Below are positions 42,429 through 51,275 of a stretch of DNA of 64,000 bases, piece by piece. Location of the stretch: the NCBI GenBank assembly GCA_041391125.1, contig JAWKON010000022.1:50960-114959 (forward strand), read 5' to 3'. Positions within the stretch are counted from its first letter, which is position 1, and every line of letters begins with the position of its first letter. This DNA comes from JACKBC01 sp041391125 (GTDB lineage Bacteria; Chloroflexota; Anaerolineae; Caldilineales; Caldilineaceae). A model generated the notes under the pieces. That model saw only the letters and a program-made list of their open reading frames with translations. It searched no databases and was not told the origin of the DNA. A program made the position numbers and the translations under genes.

Positions 42429-42465
42429 GATAGCGGCATTTACTCCAAACTATGCTGCGGTTGTG

Positions 42466-42520
42466 ATGAAAACCGTAGTTTTCGAAAGCTTTACCAGAGA
42501 GGGAAAACCACGGTTTTCAT
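42466..42520. repeat. Inverted repeat between GT2 and sugar-transferase genes
   Basis: Arms ATGAAAACCGTAGTTTTC (42466-42483) and GAAAACCACGGTTTTCAT (42503-42520) pair with one mismatch. The arm is itself a near-palindrome of GAAAACC/GGTTTTC words. Confidence 0.75.
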
Positions 42521-42545
42521 TCAGAGCAGAGTATAGCGACGACGA

Positions 42546-44033
42546 TTACATACCTTTGAACTGCAAGACGACGGAAAAGGTGCGGAAAATGGTGTAAAGG
42601 TCCAGCCAAATCGACCAATAGCGCACATAGTAAAAGTCATATTGCAACTTGATAGCGGCGTCCTCAACGGTATTGCCATAATCATAATGCACTTGCGCCC
42701 AGCCGGTCAGGCCTGGTTTCACCATCAGTCGCGTGCGGTAGTAAGGGATCTCTTTTTGCAGCTCTTCCACAAACTCTGGTCGTTCGGGGCGAGGGCCGAC
42801 AATGCTCATTTCGCCGCGCAGAATATTGAAAACTTGTGGCAGTTCATCGAGTCGCATTTTGCGCAGCACGCGTCCCACCTTTGTGATTCGCATGTCGTTG
42901 GCCGAGGCCCAGCGCGCTTTGCCATCTTTTTCAGCATCGGTGGTCATGGTGCGGAACTTGTAAATATAGAAGGGTTCGCCAGCTCGTCCACAGCGCTTTT
43001 GACGATAGAAGACCGGCCCCGAGGAATCGAGTTTAATGGCCAGAGCGATCAGCGGCATGAGCATCATAATCGTGGGCATTACGCTCAGCACCAGCACCAG
43101 ATCAAACAGCCGTTTGACGCCCAGTTGCAGGCGGCTAAACAGGGGTTGATCCTGCATGGCTTGGAGAGCCCAAGCGGGGTCAATGTGATGAATAGGAATT
43201 TTGCGACAAACTTTTTCATATAGATCAGGCATCCAGGAGACGCGGATGCCGTTGGCCTGACATTCCACCAAAAGCTGAAAAAGCTCGCGATCCAGATGAT
43301 GCTCAATAGCTACGACCACCTCGTTCACATGAAGCTGGTGTACCAGATGTGACAGTTCGTCCGCCCGACCAACTACAGGCATCTCTGTAGCCTGCACTGA
43401 CGCCGAATTGCCATCATCTACGTACCCCACCACTTTATATTTTAAGCCGGGCGCCAGATCCAGCGCCTGTGTAATCGTGCTTGCGCGTTCGCCTAGACCG
43501 ATGACCAATACGCGGTGATAGAAGGGGATAACTTGCGACAATTCAGCATAGCCAAAACGCCACACAATGGTCACAAATGAAGCCAAAATGAGAAAATTGA
43601 GAAAGAAAATTCTGGGCAATGTATCGGGGCTCAGAAAAAAGGCACACAGATAAATGCACAGCCCAACCATGGCCACGGTCCCCACACGCACTACGCTAAG
43701 CGCCTTATCATGCGCCGAGGGAACATCATACAGATCATTCAACCATGCCAATACCCACCAGCCGCCAAACAACAATGGCGCCCAATACCAGCGCTCGATC
43801 ATGTGGTAATTCAATAGTTCAACTGCACCTGTATCTGCCCGCCCCCACAAAACAAAGGCACACCAGAGTGAAATCAGGATCAATAACGTGTCCATTGCGA
43901 TGAGCAAAGCCCGTCGTTCGGAGAATGGTACACGATAGCCCTGGGATCTAAAGGCGCGCCCACGACCTAAAGCGTTGACGGCATTTTCAAAGACGGCGGT
44001 GGTCATGTCCTGCTTGCCTGTACGATACGACAT
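42546..44033 (-). CDS. Exopolysaccharide polyprenyl glycosylphosphotransferase (WcaJ/WbaP type)
   Basis: Initiating phosphoglycosyltransferase that moves a sugar-1-phosphate to undecaprenyl phosphate at the membrane. The 495-residue product has four N-terminal spans (residues 50-165) and a CoA-binding-like Rossmann domain (VLVIGLGERASTITQALDLA). A further span precedes the catalytic domain with YRQKRCGRAGEPFYIYKFRTM, RLDELPQVFNILRGEMSIVG-PRPE and VKPGLTGWAQVHYDYG, all signatures of the family. It defines the neighbourhood as a surface polysaccharide locus. Confidence 0.93.
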   Translation of the reverse strand: MSYRTGKQDMTTAVFENAVNALGRGRAFRSQGYRVPFSERRALLIAMDTLLILISLWCAFVLWGRADTGAVELLNYHMIERWYWAPLLFGGWWVLAWLNDLYDVPSAHDKALSVVRVGTVAMVGLCIYLCAFFLSPDTLPRIFFLNFLILASFVTIVWRFGYAELSQVIPFYHRVLVIGLGERASTITQALDLAPGLKYKVVGYVDDGNSASVQATEMPVVGRADELSHLVHQLHVNEVVVAIEHHLDRELFQLLVECQANGIRVSWMPDLYEKVCRKIPIHHIDPAWALQAMQDQPLFSRLQLGVKRLFDLVLVLSVMPTIMMLMPLIALAIKLDSSGPVFYRQKRCGRAGEPFYIYKFRTMTTDAEKDGKARWASANDMRITKVGRVLRKMRLDELPQVFNILRGEMSIVGPRPERPEFVEELQKEIPYYRTRLMVKPGLTGWAQVHYDYGNTVEDAAIKLQYDFYYVRYWSIWLDLYTIFRTFSVVLQFKGM

Positions 44034-45009
44034 ACTGCTCTCCTAAAACCTGTAAATTTGCATTGGATCTACGAAGTAACTTTCAAAAAGCACAAGTCAT
44101 ACTTGGCTCTGCCATAAAACGACATTTTCAACGCAAGCGGGAAAAATCGCTCTATGACAACCGCTAGTATAATTCGCAGCCCTTGTGATTTTACACAAGG
44201 CGGATGGACAAAAGTATTACGATTTGCTGGCGTTGAAAGTTTTTTTGGGGGGGACTGCACCTGATTTTTGCCAGCATTTATGATTGATGAGTTAGGCAGC
44301 GCTGTGTACTGGAGTTAAATGGCGCATCTTCACTACTGAAGTAGAAAGGGAGTCTTTACAACGGTTAAGACGTTAAGCGAATGCATCAGAAAACGAGTTC
44401 GCAAGTTCAAAATATAGGGTGCTAATTAAAAATCTGATTCAAACTTCAACTGAAACGGATGGATTATTCAAATCCAATAAAGGAATGGAGCAATTTCGCT
44501 TGCGACGTTAGTAATGAGGCAATTTTATGAATATAATATTATATCTTATTTAAGGTTATACGAATAATATACTGCGGAATTCTGTCAAACTACGTATCCT
44601 CAATTCCTACATTCGTTGTATTCTCCCATACATTAATCGTATTGCATACGCTGAATCCTTCGCGCCTGTCTCGCCAATTAACATAATTATTAACATAATC
44701 CGTAGATTGCAACAGGAAGGATCGGGTCAGATTCACCACTGGGGACCATTGCCAAATCGTCATCGCCGTTGCGGTGTACTTATAATTCATTGCGATGGAT
44801 AATCATCACTCTCACACATTGGTGAAAATCTATCCACAAATAAAAATAGCGGCCCGCGCCGCAACATGCACATTTACAATTTTTACGCTTGAGCAAAGCG
44901 ACCGTTGCTCGCTGGTAATACGAGAGGCAGAAAGGTTATATATCAGAGGGCAGTCACAAACGCTGTACTTTTGTGGTAAAAGAAAATATTGGGGGAGTAG
45001 GTTAGAGAG
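44034..45009. other. Gene-free, AT-rich intergenic region of about 975 bases
   Basis: No credible coding frame on either strand. The stretch 44280-44800 is clearly more AT-rich than its surroundings. A G-run preceded by a T-run (TTTTTTTGGGGGGG) lies near 44239-44252. Short frames at 44590-44790 (minus) and 44795-45376 (plus, mostly antisense to the PfkB gene) lack domain or start support. No tRNA, rRNA or recognised riboswitch was found. Confidence 0.45.
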
Positions 45010-45975
45010 CTACTGGCGCACAATTCCTTCGACCTGTGCAATTGTAGGCGCACCCAACGGTCCTTCTGACTGCGAGATGACCAGAGAGGCCACGGCGTTG
45101 CCAAAAAAGGCGGCGTCCACCACATTTTGGCCCTGCCGCATCTTCAAGAGAAAGCCCGCATTAAATGAATCACCGGCGCCTACGGTGGAAACTGCATCCA
45201 CAATAAAAGTATCTATGTTGTACGCTTTGGGGTCAATGGTGCGCCAGAGGGTCACCCCCTGTCTACCGCGCTTAATGACCACACAGCCGGTGCCTGAATT
45301 CAAGACAAGCCGCATGGCGCGGTTCAGACCGGCGTCGCTTTCTTCTTCACCCGTACAGACGAGCAACTCATGCTGATTGCAGATAAAGTAATCTATGCAA
45401 GGCAGTAAATCGGCAATTTCAGCCAGCAACACCGGCTGTCCAATGGCCGGACCAATATCAAGCGCCGTCAGCGCGCCATTGCGTTTGGCCTTAATCATCA
45501 AATCGGCAACGCTCTGACCACGCCAGCCTGGAAAGAGCGTGAGGCTGGAAAAGAGCACGGCCGTGGCTTGGTCTAACAGCTCGGCGGGGAAATGGGCCGG
45601 CGTATAGGCGTGCGAGGCGCCGGCATGATGAAACGAGACGCGATTCAGCGCCCGGTCGCTGATCACAGTGGTGGTGGAAGTAGCTGCGTTCTCAAAACGC
45701 GCCAGCCCCTGCAGATCCACGCCCCCCTGCGCCAACCAGTCGATCAGAATGTCTCCCGGGCGATCTTGCCCAATGGCGCTGCACAAGGTTACGCTGGCGC
45801 CCAGCTTGCCCAGCACATAACTAGTCACCGCGCCATTGCCGCCCAGGCTCATGCGCAACGGCTGCTCGCAAAAGGCCAGGCTATCTACAGTGAATTCATC
45901 CCCTTGGAACTGGGGCATCTGCGTAATACCGCTATTAAAGAGATCCAACGTAGTAGTGCCAAATATTAGAAACAT
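45010..45975 (-). CDS. PfkB family carbohydrate kinase
   Basis: Ribokinase-superfamily kinase of about 321 residues. The N-terminal substrate-binding region has PLRMSLGGNGAVTSYVLGKLGASV (the GGNGxN-like motif), and the C-terminal catalytic/anion-hole motif is VDAVSTVGAGDSFNAGFLLKM. The ATG at 45975 (MFLIFGTTTLDLF) fits the family, while the longer frame overlaps the preceding gene. It begins 22 bases after the AroE-like stop and is third in the SIS / AroE-like / PfkB operon. The sugar is unknown. Confidence 0.88.
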   Translation of the reverse strand: MFLIFGTTTLDLFNSGITQMPQFQGDEFTVDSLAFCEQPLRMSLGGNGAVTSYVLGKLGASVTLCSAIGQDRPGDILIDWLAQGGVDLQGLARFENAATSTTTVISDRALNRVSFHHAGASHAYTPAHFPAELLDQATAVLFSSLTLFPGWRGQSVADLMIKAKRNGALTALDIGPAIGQPVLLAEIADLLPCIDYFICNQHELLVCTGEEESDAGLNRAMRLVLNSGTGCVVIKRGRQGVTLWRTIDPKAYNIDTFIVDAVSTVGAGDSFNAGFLLKMRQGQNVVDAAFFGNAVASLVISQSEGPLGAPTIAQVEGIVRQ

Positions 45976-45997
45976 AGATACGTCTATTACTTTCCCC

Positions 45998-46926
45998 TCA
46001 CCGAAACCGCTCCGCAATCTCCCCCATCTGCTCAAAACGCTCCATCCCCACCTCCAGATGCAGCACCTGCTCAATCACCTGAGTCCAGCCGTAGAGAAAG
46101 TAGCGCCAGCCATCTACAACCAAAAGCAAACGGCTCTGCTGCGCCAACGCCTGCTGCAAAAACAGCCGCTCGCCGCGATAGTTAAGCTCCCAGACCACCG
46201 CTTTATGGGAAACTGGGCGGCAGCGGTCAACGGGGAGCCGGGGCGGTCTTTGCCCATGCCTGTCGCGTTAATAATCAGGCTGCTCGGCGGCAAATGCTCC
46301 AGCAGCTCATCATTGAGTCGAGCATCAGCGTTGCAAACCAGCTCAAATTCAATATCCGCCCCGAACGCATTGGCAGCCAATTCAGCCAGCATGGCGGCCA
46401 ATTTATCCAAACGCGTTTGGTCAATATCCACCGTTACAAATCGTGACGGTCGATCTCCTCTTTTGTCGCAACGTGCAAAATAAAGCGCGATGGCCGCAGC
46501 CGCGCCCCCTGCCCCCAAACAGAGCACATGACCGCCCGTGCGCCCAAAATAATCCGTCCCCAGCATCTCCTGCAAACAGCGTCCGCCCGCCACCGGGTCG
46601 GTCGCATGACCTAGCAGCCGCCCATTCTCCTTGGAAATGCTGGAGACTTCCCGGCATATCGTGGCGTATGGATCGAGTGCGTCAAACAGATCGGACGAAG
46701 CGGCCAGCAGATCAATTTTGTGCGTCGTGACCAGCCCCCCCACCACATCGGGCCGTGTTTTTATCTGCTCCACCACGCGCCGATAGTTGGCCGGGTCATC
46801 GTGCAGCGGCATATCCACACCCTCCACAATGACGTTGGGCCGGTCCAAAAGTTCCATCCATTGAGGGAAGATGCGCATGATGGACGATTGGCCGGTGGTG
46901 ACGCCGATAAAGTAGAAGCGCTGCAT
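45998..46926 (-). pseudogene. Shikimate dehydrogenase (AroE)-superfamily protein, one frameshift
   Basis: NAD(P)-dependent dehydrogenase resembling AroE/YdiB. In the first frame (46926-46114) are MQRFYFIGVTTGQSSIMRIF, the catalytic lysine in GLVTTHKIDLL, the aspartate in GHATDPVAGGR and the nucleotide-binding HVLCLGAGGAAAAIALYF. Near 46198-46215 the frame shifts to VVWELNYRGERLFLQQALAQ and a normal-looking C-terminus ending 45998. The canonical N-terminal SxS substrate motif is not conserved, so shikimate is not necessarily the substrate. It starts 4 bases after the SIS gene stop. Confidence 0.8.
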
Positions 46927-46930
46927 AGAT

Positions 46931-47716
46931 TCAGCCGCCATAGGCCTTGACCATGCGCCGCCGATATTCATCATAACAGTCATCAAAACGCTGCGCGGCT
47001 TGCGCCGAACCCAGAAAATAGCTGCTGGAAAGCACCAGCGGCGGCTGGCCCAATTGAGTCAGCTTTGCGGCAATGCGGCACTTGAGCATATTGGTAATTG
47101 TCGCTGCGCCGACCGTCGAACCAGGACCAACCTGGTCCGCCAATCCCTCAATTGCCACCATTGCATCGCCCGCCGGCACGCAGTTATCGATGGTCACATC
47201 GGCCAAGTCGGGCAAACGTTTGCCGCTCGAGTGGCGGGGCGTGGAGTTGAGACAGTGATCCAGCGACACCAGCGCAATCACCGGCAGGTCGCGCGCCTTG
47301 GCTTCTAGCGCCATCTCCACCACTACTTCGTTAACGCCGCTGTTGGAGAAGATCATAAAACTGTCGGGCGCGCTAAATACAAAATTGCGCATAATGGCTT
47401 TGGCCAGCCCCTCCACTTTTTCCAAAAACATGGCCTGCCGTTGGCCATTGGAGCCTACCACCTGATTGTGAAAGGTGAGCGACAGTTCGACCATGGAATG
47501 AAAGCCGGGGAAGCTGCCGTGGCGCGGAAACATCTCCTCCACAAACATGCGCGAATGGCCGGTGCCAAAGAGATGCACCAGCCCGTCGCCCGCAATGGAG
47601 GTCGTACAGATTTCGGCGGCCCGTTCGATATTTTCAAGCTGTGTAGTGCGGATGCGTTCTAAGATTGCCTGCGCCGCATCCAGATATGCCGTGGCGGAAT
47701 TTGTGAGGTTAAGCAT
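46931..47716 (-). CDS. SIS domain sugar-phosphate isomerase/binding protein (UPF0309-like)
   Basis: 261-residue SIS (sugar isomerase) protein. Landmarks are HLFGTGHSRMFVEEMFPRHG, FMIFSNSGVNEVVVEMALEA (the SIS S-x-S phosphate loop), HSSGKRLPDLADVTIDNC and STVGAATITNMLKC. It heads a tight three-gene operon with the AroE-like and PfkB genes. A paralogue sharing these landmarks lies at 53181-53954. The likely role is handling an amino- or keto-sugar phosphate. Confidence 0.88.
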   Translation of the reverse strand: MLNLTNSATAYLDAAQAILERIRTTQLENIERAAEICTTSIAGDGLVHLFGTGHSRMFVEEMFPRHGSFPGFHSMVELSLTFHNQVVGSNGQRQAMFLEKVEGLAKAIMRNFVFSAPDSFMIFSNSGVNEVVVEMALEAKARDLPVIALVSLDHCLNSTPRHSSGKRLPDLADVTIDNCVPAGDAMVAIEGLADQVGPGSTVGAATITNMLKCRIAAKLTQLGQPPLVLSSSYFLGSAQAAQRFDDCYDEYRRRMVKAYGG

Positions 47717-47944
47717 GAGAAATGGGACAGAGATTTCACAGAATGGACAGATTTATAATGTTTATCTGTCCATAGTAAATCCAAGTGAAGTCAGGGGCAA
47801 ATCGCGGGCGGTGGATATTCATTAACTGGACAAAAATGCTGAGACGTGGCACAGTGTGGCACAGTATTTTAGCGTTTCTGTCGCGTCGCTATGAAGTGCG
47901 GATTTCATCAATAGCCGCCTTGCGCACGTAGATGTTTATGCTGC
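47717..47944. other. Divergent intergenic region with a small hairpin
   Basis: 228 bases between the SIS operon and the GNAT pair. ATGGACAGAT (47743-47752) and ATCTGTCCAT (47765-47774) form a 10-bp hairpin, related in words to the GATCAACAGATT family. Promoters are presumably here but none is convincing. Confidence 0.4.
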
Positions 47945-48385
47945 ATGAACACTTTAATTCGCCCCGGCACAATTGAAGAAGCGCTTACCGTCGAAGCGGC
48001 CCTCCCTGAATTTGGCGCGGCTCGCACCGAGACTGATTATCGCCAGCGGTTGGGCCATGCTCCCCATCTCATTTTGGTAGCAGAGGTGGATGGAGCGCTG
48101 GCTGGATACAAGGTGGGCTATACGCAGAGTGATGACGTTTTCTATAGCTGGCTGGGCGGCGTGCTGCCCGCGTACCGCCGCTTGGGATTGGCCCAGCAAT
48201 TGATGGAGTATCAAGAGCAGTGGGTCAAAGCACAAGGCTATCTCACAATTGAAGTGCGCTCCAAAAACAAGTTCCCCGGCATGTTGATTCTGCTGCTCAA
48301 GAACGGGTACAAAATCGTCAAAATTGAAGCAGACGCTCCCTTAGACGAACGCAAAATTACCTTTCGCAAAGAGATCGCGCCATGA
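47945..48385 (+). CDS. GNAT family N-acetyltransferase
   Basis: Short GNAT of 146 residues. It reads NTLIRPGTIEEALTVEAAL, LVAEVDGALAGYKVGYTQSDDVFYSW and LGGVLPAYRRLGLAQQLMEYQ (acetyl-CoA loop R-x2-G-x-A), then EVRSKNKFPGMLILLLKNGYKIV. Its stop overlaps the ATG of the next GNAT by four bases, so the two are translated together. Substrate unknown. Confidence 0.87.
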   Translation: MNTLIRPGTIEEALTVEAALPEFGAARTETDYRQRLGHAPHLILVAEVDGALAGYKVGYTQSDDVFYSWLGGVLPAYRRLGLAQQLMEYQEQWVKAQGYLTIEVRSKNKFPGMLILLLKNGYKIVKIEADAPLDERKITFRKEIAP

Positions 48386-48948
48386 GTGCCCCCCAATTTC
48401 AGATCATTGACATGCGCCACGATGACGAAAGCATCATTCAGCAAGCCGCCGAATTGCTCATTACGGGCTTTGCCCAAATGGCGCCAGACGCCTGGCCTAC
48501 CATGCCCGATGCCCTGGCAGAGGTGGCCGAGGCGCTGGAGCCGGGCAAGACCGCCCGCGTGGCCGTAAATGATAGTAACCTCGTCCTGGGCTGGATCGGT
48601 GGCGCGCCCCACTATAATGGCAACACGTGGGAGCTGCACCCGCTGGTAGTGCATCCGGGCTACCGCAAACTTGGAATCGGTCGCGCGCTGGTTGCGGATC
48701 TGGAGCGGATGGCCGCCGCTGCTGGCGCGTATACCCTCACTTTGGGCACAGACGACGAGATGAATCTCACCTCGCTCGGCGGCATAAATCTCTATCCAAA
48801 CGTTTGGGAACATGTGGCCACTATTCGCAATCTCAACGGCCACCCCTATGAGTTCTACCAAAAACTCGGCTTTGTCATCACCGGCGTGTTGCCCGACGCC
48901 AATGGCCCGGGCAAGCCGGATATTTTTATGGCCAAGCGCGTGCGCTGA
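48382..48948 (+). CDS. GNAT family N-acetyltransferase (AAC(6')-like)
   Basis: 188-residue GNAT whose pattern DSNLVLGWIGGAPHYNGNTWELHPLVVHPGYRKLGIGRALVADLE resembles the aminoglycoside 6'-N-acetyltransferase subgroup. It also has TLGTDDEMNLTSLGG and FYQKLGFVITGVLPDANGPGKPDIFMAKR. Chromosomal members of this subgroup usually have other or unknown substrates, so resistance is not implied. It is coupled to the preceding GNAT by a four-base overlap. Confidence 0.87.
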   Translation: MSAPQFQIIDMRHDDESIIQQAAELLITGFAQMAPDAWPTMPDALAEVAEALEPGKTARVAVNDSNLVLGWIGGAPHYNGNTWELHPLVVHPGYRKLGIGRALVADLERMAAAAGAYTLTLGTDDEMNLTSLGGINLYPNVWEHVATIRNLNGHPYEFYQKLGFVITGVLPDANGPGKPDIFMAKRVR

Positions 48949-48952
48949 GAGA

Positions 48953-49043
48953 CGTATTGCGTGTTGCGTATTGCGTGAACCGGTAAAGAATCTTGCTTCG
49001 AAACGAGAATCTCAACCGGTTCACACAACACGCAATACGCAAC
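48953..49043. repeat. Heptad hairpin, CGTATTG type, copy 1
   Basis: Left heptamers CGTATTG, CGTGTTG, CGTATTG, CGTGAAC (48953-48980) then CGGT. Right arm heptamers GTTCACA, CAACACG, CAATACG (49019-49039). The ACCGGTT core is paired. A related copy at 50223-50313 differs by complementary changes. Confidence 0.88.
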
Positions 49044-49073
49044 AAATTTTCATAGAAACGAGGAACCCCACCC

Positions 49074-50222
49074 ATGACCACCGTTGCCGTAGTCGGAACC
49101 GGCTTTATTGGCCCTGTACATGCCGAGGCGCTGCACCGCATTGGCGTCTCTGTGCGCGGCATTTTGGGCTCCAGCCCAGAAAAAGGTCGCCAGGCTGCCC
49201 AGCAGATGGGGCTGGCCGTGGCGTATGAGGACTATCAGCAAATCATTGATGATGTGGAGGTGGACGCCGTGCATATTGCCACGCCCAACAAAACGCATTT
49301 TGAAATGGCGGCGCAGGCGCTGCGGGCGGGCAAACATGTGGTTTGCGAAAAGCCGCTGGCCATGGATGCCCGCGAAACCGCTCAACTCGTCGAAATCGCC
49401 CGCGCCCATCCTCACCTGATCAACGCCGTCAACTACAACTATCGCTTTTACCCCCTGGCGCTGCAGGCCCATGAAATTGTACAGAGTGGCGAACTGGGCG
49501 AAATTTACACCGTGCGCGGCGGCTACCAGCAGGACTGGCTGCTCTATGACACCGACTGGAACTGGCGGCTCGTCCCCGATGAGGGCGGCGAACTGCGCGC
49601 CGTGGGTGACATTGGCACCCACTGGATGGATTTGATGTCGTTTATCACCGGGCTCAAAGTGCAGTCACTGCTGGCCGATCTGCACACCTTTGTGTCGCCG
49701 CGCAAAATGCCGCGCCAGGCCGTGGCCACCTTCAAAAGCAAAGAGCAGAGCGGCCCTATTGAATATGATAATGTTGACATTCAGACCGAGGATTGGGGCT
49801 CGGTCCTTTTCCAATACGAAGGCGGCGCCCGCGGCTGCATGAATGTGTCCCAAGTTCACGCCGGGCGCAAAAACCAGCTCACCTTTGAGATCGCCGGTTC
49901 CAAAGCCGCCATTGCCTGGAACGGCGAACGCCCCAACGAGCTCTGGATCGGTCGCCGCGACCGCCCCAACGAGATCCTCATCAAAGACCCATCGCTGCTC
50001 AGTGGCGCCGCCCTGGCTCACTCGTCCTATCCCGGCGGTCACGCCGAAGGCTTTGCCGACTCCTTCAAGCAGCTCTATCGCGCCGTTTATGGCTATTTGG
50101 CCAACGGCAATTTTGAGGCGCCCAAACCCTTCCCCACTTTTGAGGACGGACATATAGAGGTGGTCCTCTGCGACACGATTCTCAAGAGTCATCGCGAGCG
50201 GCGCTGGGTGGATTTGGGATGA
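49074..50222 (+). CDS. Gfo/Idh/MocA family oxidoreductase
   Basis: NAD(P)-dependent sugar or inositol dehydrogenase-type protein of 382 residues. The Rossmann motif is VAVVGTGFIGPVHAEAL, with VHIATPNKTHFEMAAQALRAGKHVVCEKPLAMD (EKP motif) and a C-terminal domain containing GDIGTHWMDLMSFITG (D-x3-H catalytic pattern). The next gene is a sugar isomerase/epimerase-like protein, so a sugar or cyclitol oxidation step is likely. A heptad hairpin lies on each side of this gene. Confidence 0.92.
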   Translation: MTTVAVVGTGFIGPVHAEALHRIGVSVRGILGSSPEKGRQAAQQMGLAVAYEDYQQIIDDVEVDAVHIATPNKTHFEMAAQALRAGKHVVCEKPLAMDARETAQLVEIARAHPHLINAVNYNYRFYPLALQAHEIVQSGELGEIYTVRGGYQQDWLLYDTDWNWRLVPDEGGELRAVGDIGTHWMDLMSFITGLKVQSLLADLHTFVSPRKMPRQAVATFKSKEQSGPIEYDNVDIQTEDWGSVLFQYEGGARGCMNVSQVHAGRKNQLTFEIAGSKAAIAWNGERPNELWIGRRDRPNEILIKDPSLLSGAALAHSSYPGGHAEGFADSFKQLYRAVYGYLANGNFEAPKPFPTFEDGHIEVVLCDTILKSHRERRWVDLG

Positions 50223-50313
50223 AATATTGCATATTGCGTATTGCGTGTACCGGTTTTGAAACCGGTTGCGTAACAAGAAACTCAACCGGTACACGCAACA
50301 CGCAACACGTAAC
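50223..50313. repeat. Heptad hairpin, CGTATTG type, copy 2
   Basis: Left heptamers CATATTG, CGTATTG, CGTGTAC (50230-50250) then CGGT; right heptamers GTACACG, CAACACG, CAACACG (50289-50309). Where copy 1 has GAAC paired with GTTC, this copy has GTAC paired with GTAC, so both sides changed together. Confidence 0.88.
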
Positions 50314-50354
50314 AAAAAATCTGTGGTTCCCACAAACTCTCGGAGGAATTGATC

Positions 50355-51269
50355 ATGCAATTGGGATTTGTCAGCGCAATTTTGCCCGATCTGTCGTTAG
50401 AGGAAGTGCTGCAATTTGCGGCTCAGAACGGCTTTGACTGTGTGGAGGTCATGTGTTGGCCGGTGGGCAAGGCCGAGCGGCGCTATGCTGGGGTGACGCA
50501 CATTGATGTTTCTAACTTTAAAAAGAAGGATGCCAAGGCCATCAAAAAGCTGTGTGAAAAGCATGGCGTTTCCATCTCTGGGCTGGGTTACTATCCTAAC
50601 CCGCTGGTGGGCGATGAGGCCGAGCGCGCCACCTACATTGAGCACATCAAAAAGGTGATCGCCGCTTCGGCTGCGCTGGGCGTCAACGTGATGAACACCT
50701 TTGTGGGCCGCGATCACACCAAATCAGTCGAGGACAACTGGCCGCTCTTTGAGGCGATTTGGCCCGGCATCATCGAGTTTGCCGAAGCACAGGGGGTGCG
50801 CGTGGGCATTGAAAATTGCCCCATGCTCTTCACCGGCGACGAATGGCCCGGCGGCAAAAATCTGGCCACCACGCCCGCCATCTGGCGCCGCATGTTCGAG
50901 CGCATCCCCAGCCGCCACTTTGGCCTGAATTATGATCCGTCCCATTTGATTTGGCAGCGCATCGACTACATCAAACCGCTGTGGGAGTTTGCCGACCGGC
51001 TGGTCCACGTCCACGCCAAGGATGCGCGCGTCGATCAGGCGCGTTTAGACGAAGTGGGCATTATGGCCCATCCGCTCGAATTTCACACGCCCAAGCTGCC
51101 TGGGCTGGGTGACGTAAATTGGGGACGCTATTTCTCGGTGCTGGGCGATGTGGGCTACAGCGGCCCGGTCTGCATTGAGGTGGAAGATCGCGCCTATGAA
51201 GGCAGCCTGGAGGATCGCAAACGTTCGCTGGTGCAGTCAGGTGCGTATCTGCGGCAGTTTCAGGCGTAG
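50355..51269 (+). CDS. Sugar phosphate isomerase/epimerase (xylose isomerase-like TIM barrel)
   Basis: TIM-barrel protein of 304 residues in the AP endonuclease 2/IolE-like family. It begins MQLGFVSAILPDLSLEEVLQ. Candidate metal ligands are VGIENCP (E), FGLNYDPSHLIWQRID (D, H), LVHVHAKDARVD (H) and VCIEVEDRAYEG (E). The ATG at 50355 has GGAGG 8 bases upstream. It follows the Gfo/Idh/MocA gene and ends 6 bases before a multiheme cytochrome gene, which suggests co-transcription of all three. Confidence 0.9.
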   Translation: MQLGFVSAILPDLSLEEVLQFAAQNGFDCVEVMCWPVGKAERRYAGVTHIDVSNFKKKDAKAIKKLCEKHGVSISGLGYYPNPLVGDEAERATYIEHIKKVIAASAALGVNVMNTFVGRDHTKSVEDNWPLFEAIWPGIIEFAEAQGVRVGIENCPMLFTGDEWPGGKNLATTPAIWRRMFERIPSRHFGLNYDPSHLIWQRIDYIKPLWEFADRLVHVHAKDARVDQARLDEVGIMAHPLEFHTPKLPGLGDVNWGRYFSVLGDVGYSGPVCIEVEDRAYEGSLEDRKRSLVQSGAYLRQFQA

Positions 51270-51275
51270 GAAAAT

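Noticed and set aside
44795..45376. 193-codon plus-strand frame near the PfkB gene
   Set aside because: Most of it is antisense to the PfkB kinase, and the non-overlapping part is in the AT-rich gap with no start signal.
48382..48948. Aminoglycoside resistance gene
   Set aside because: The GNAT resembles the AAC(6') subgroup, but sequence alone does not distinguish chromosomal GNATs with other substrates, and no resistance context is present.
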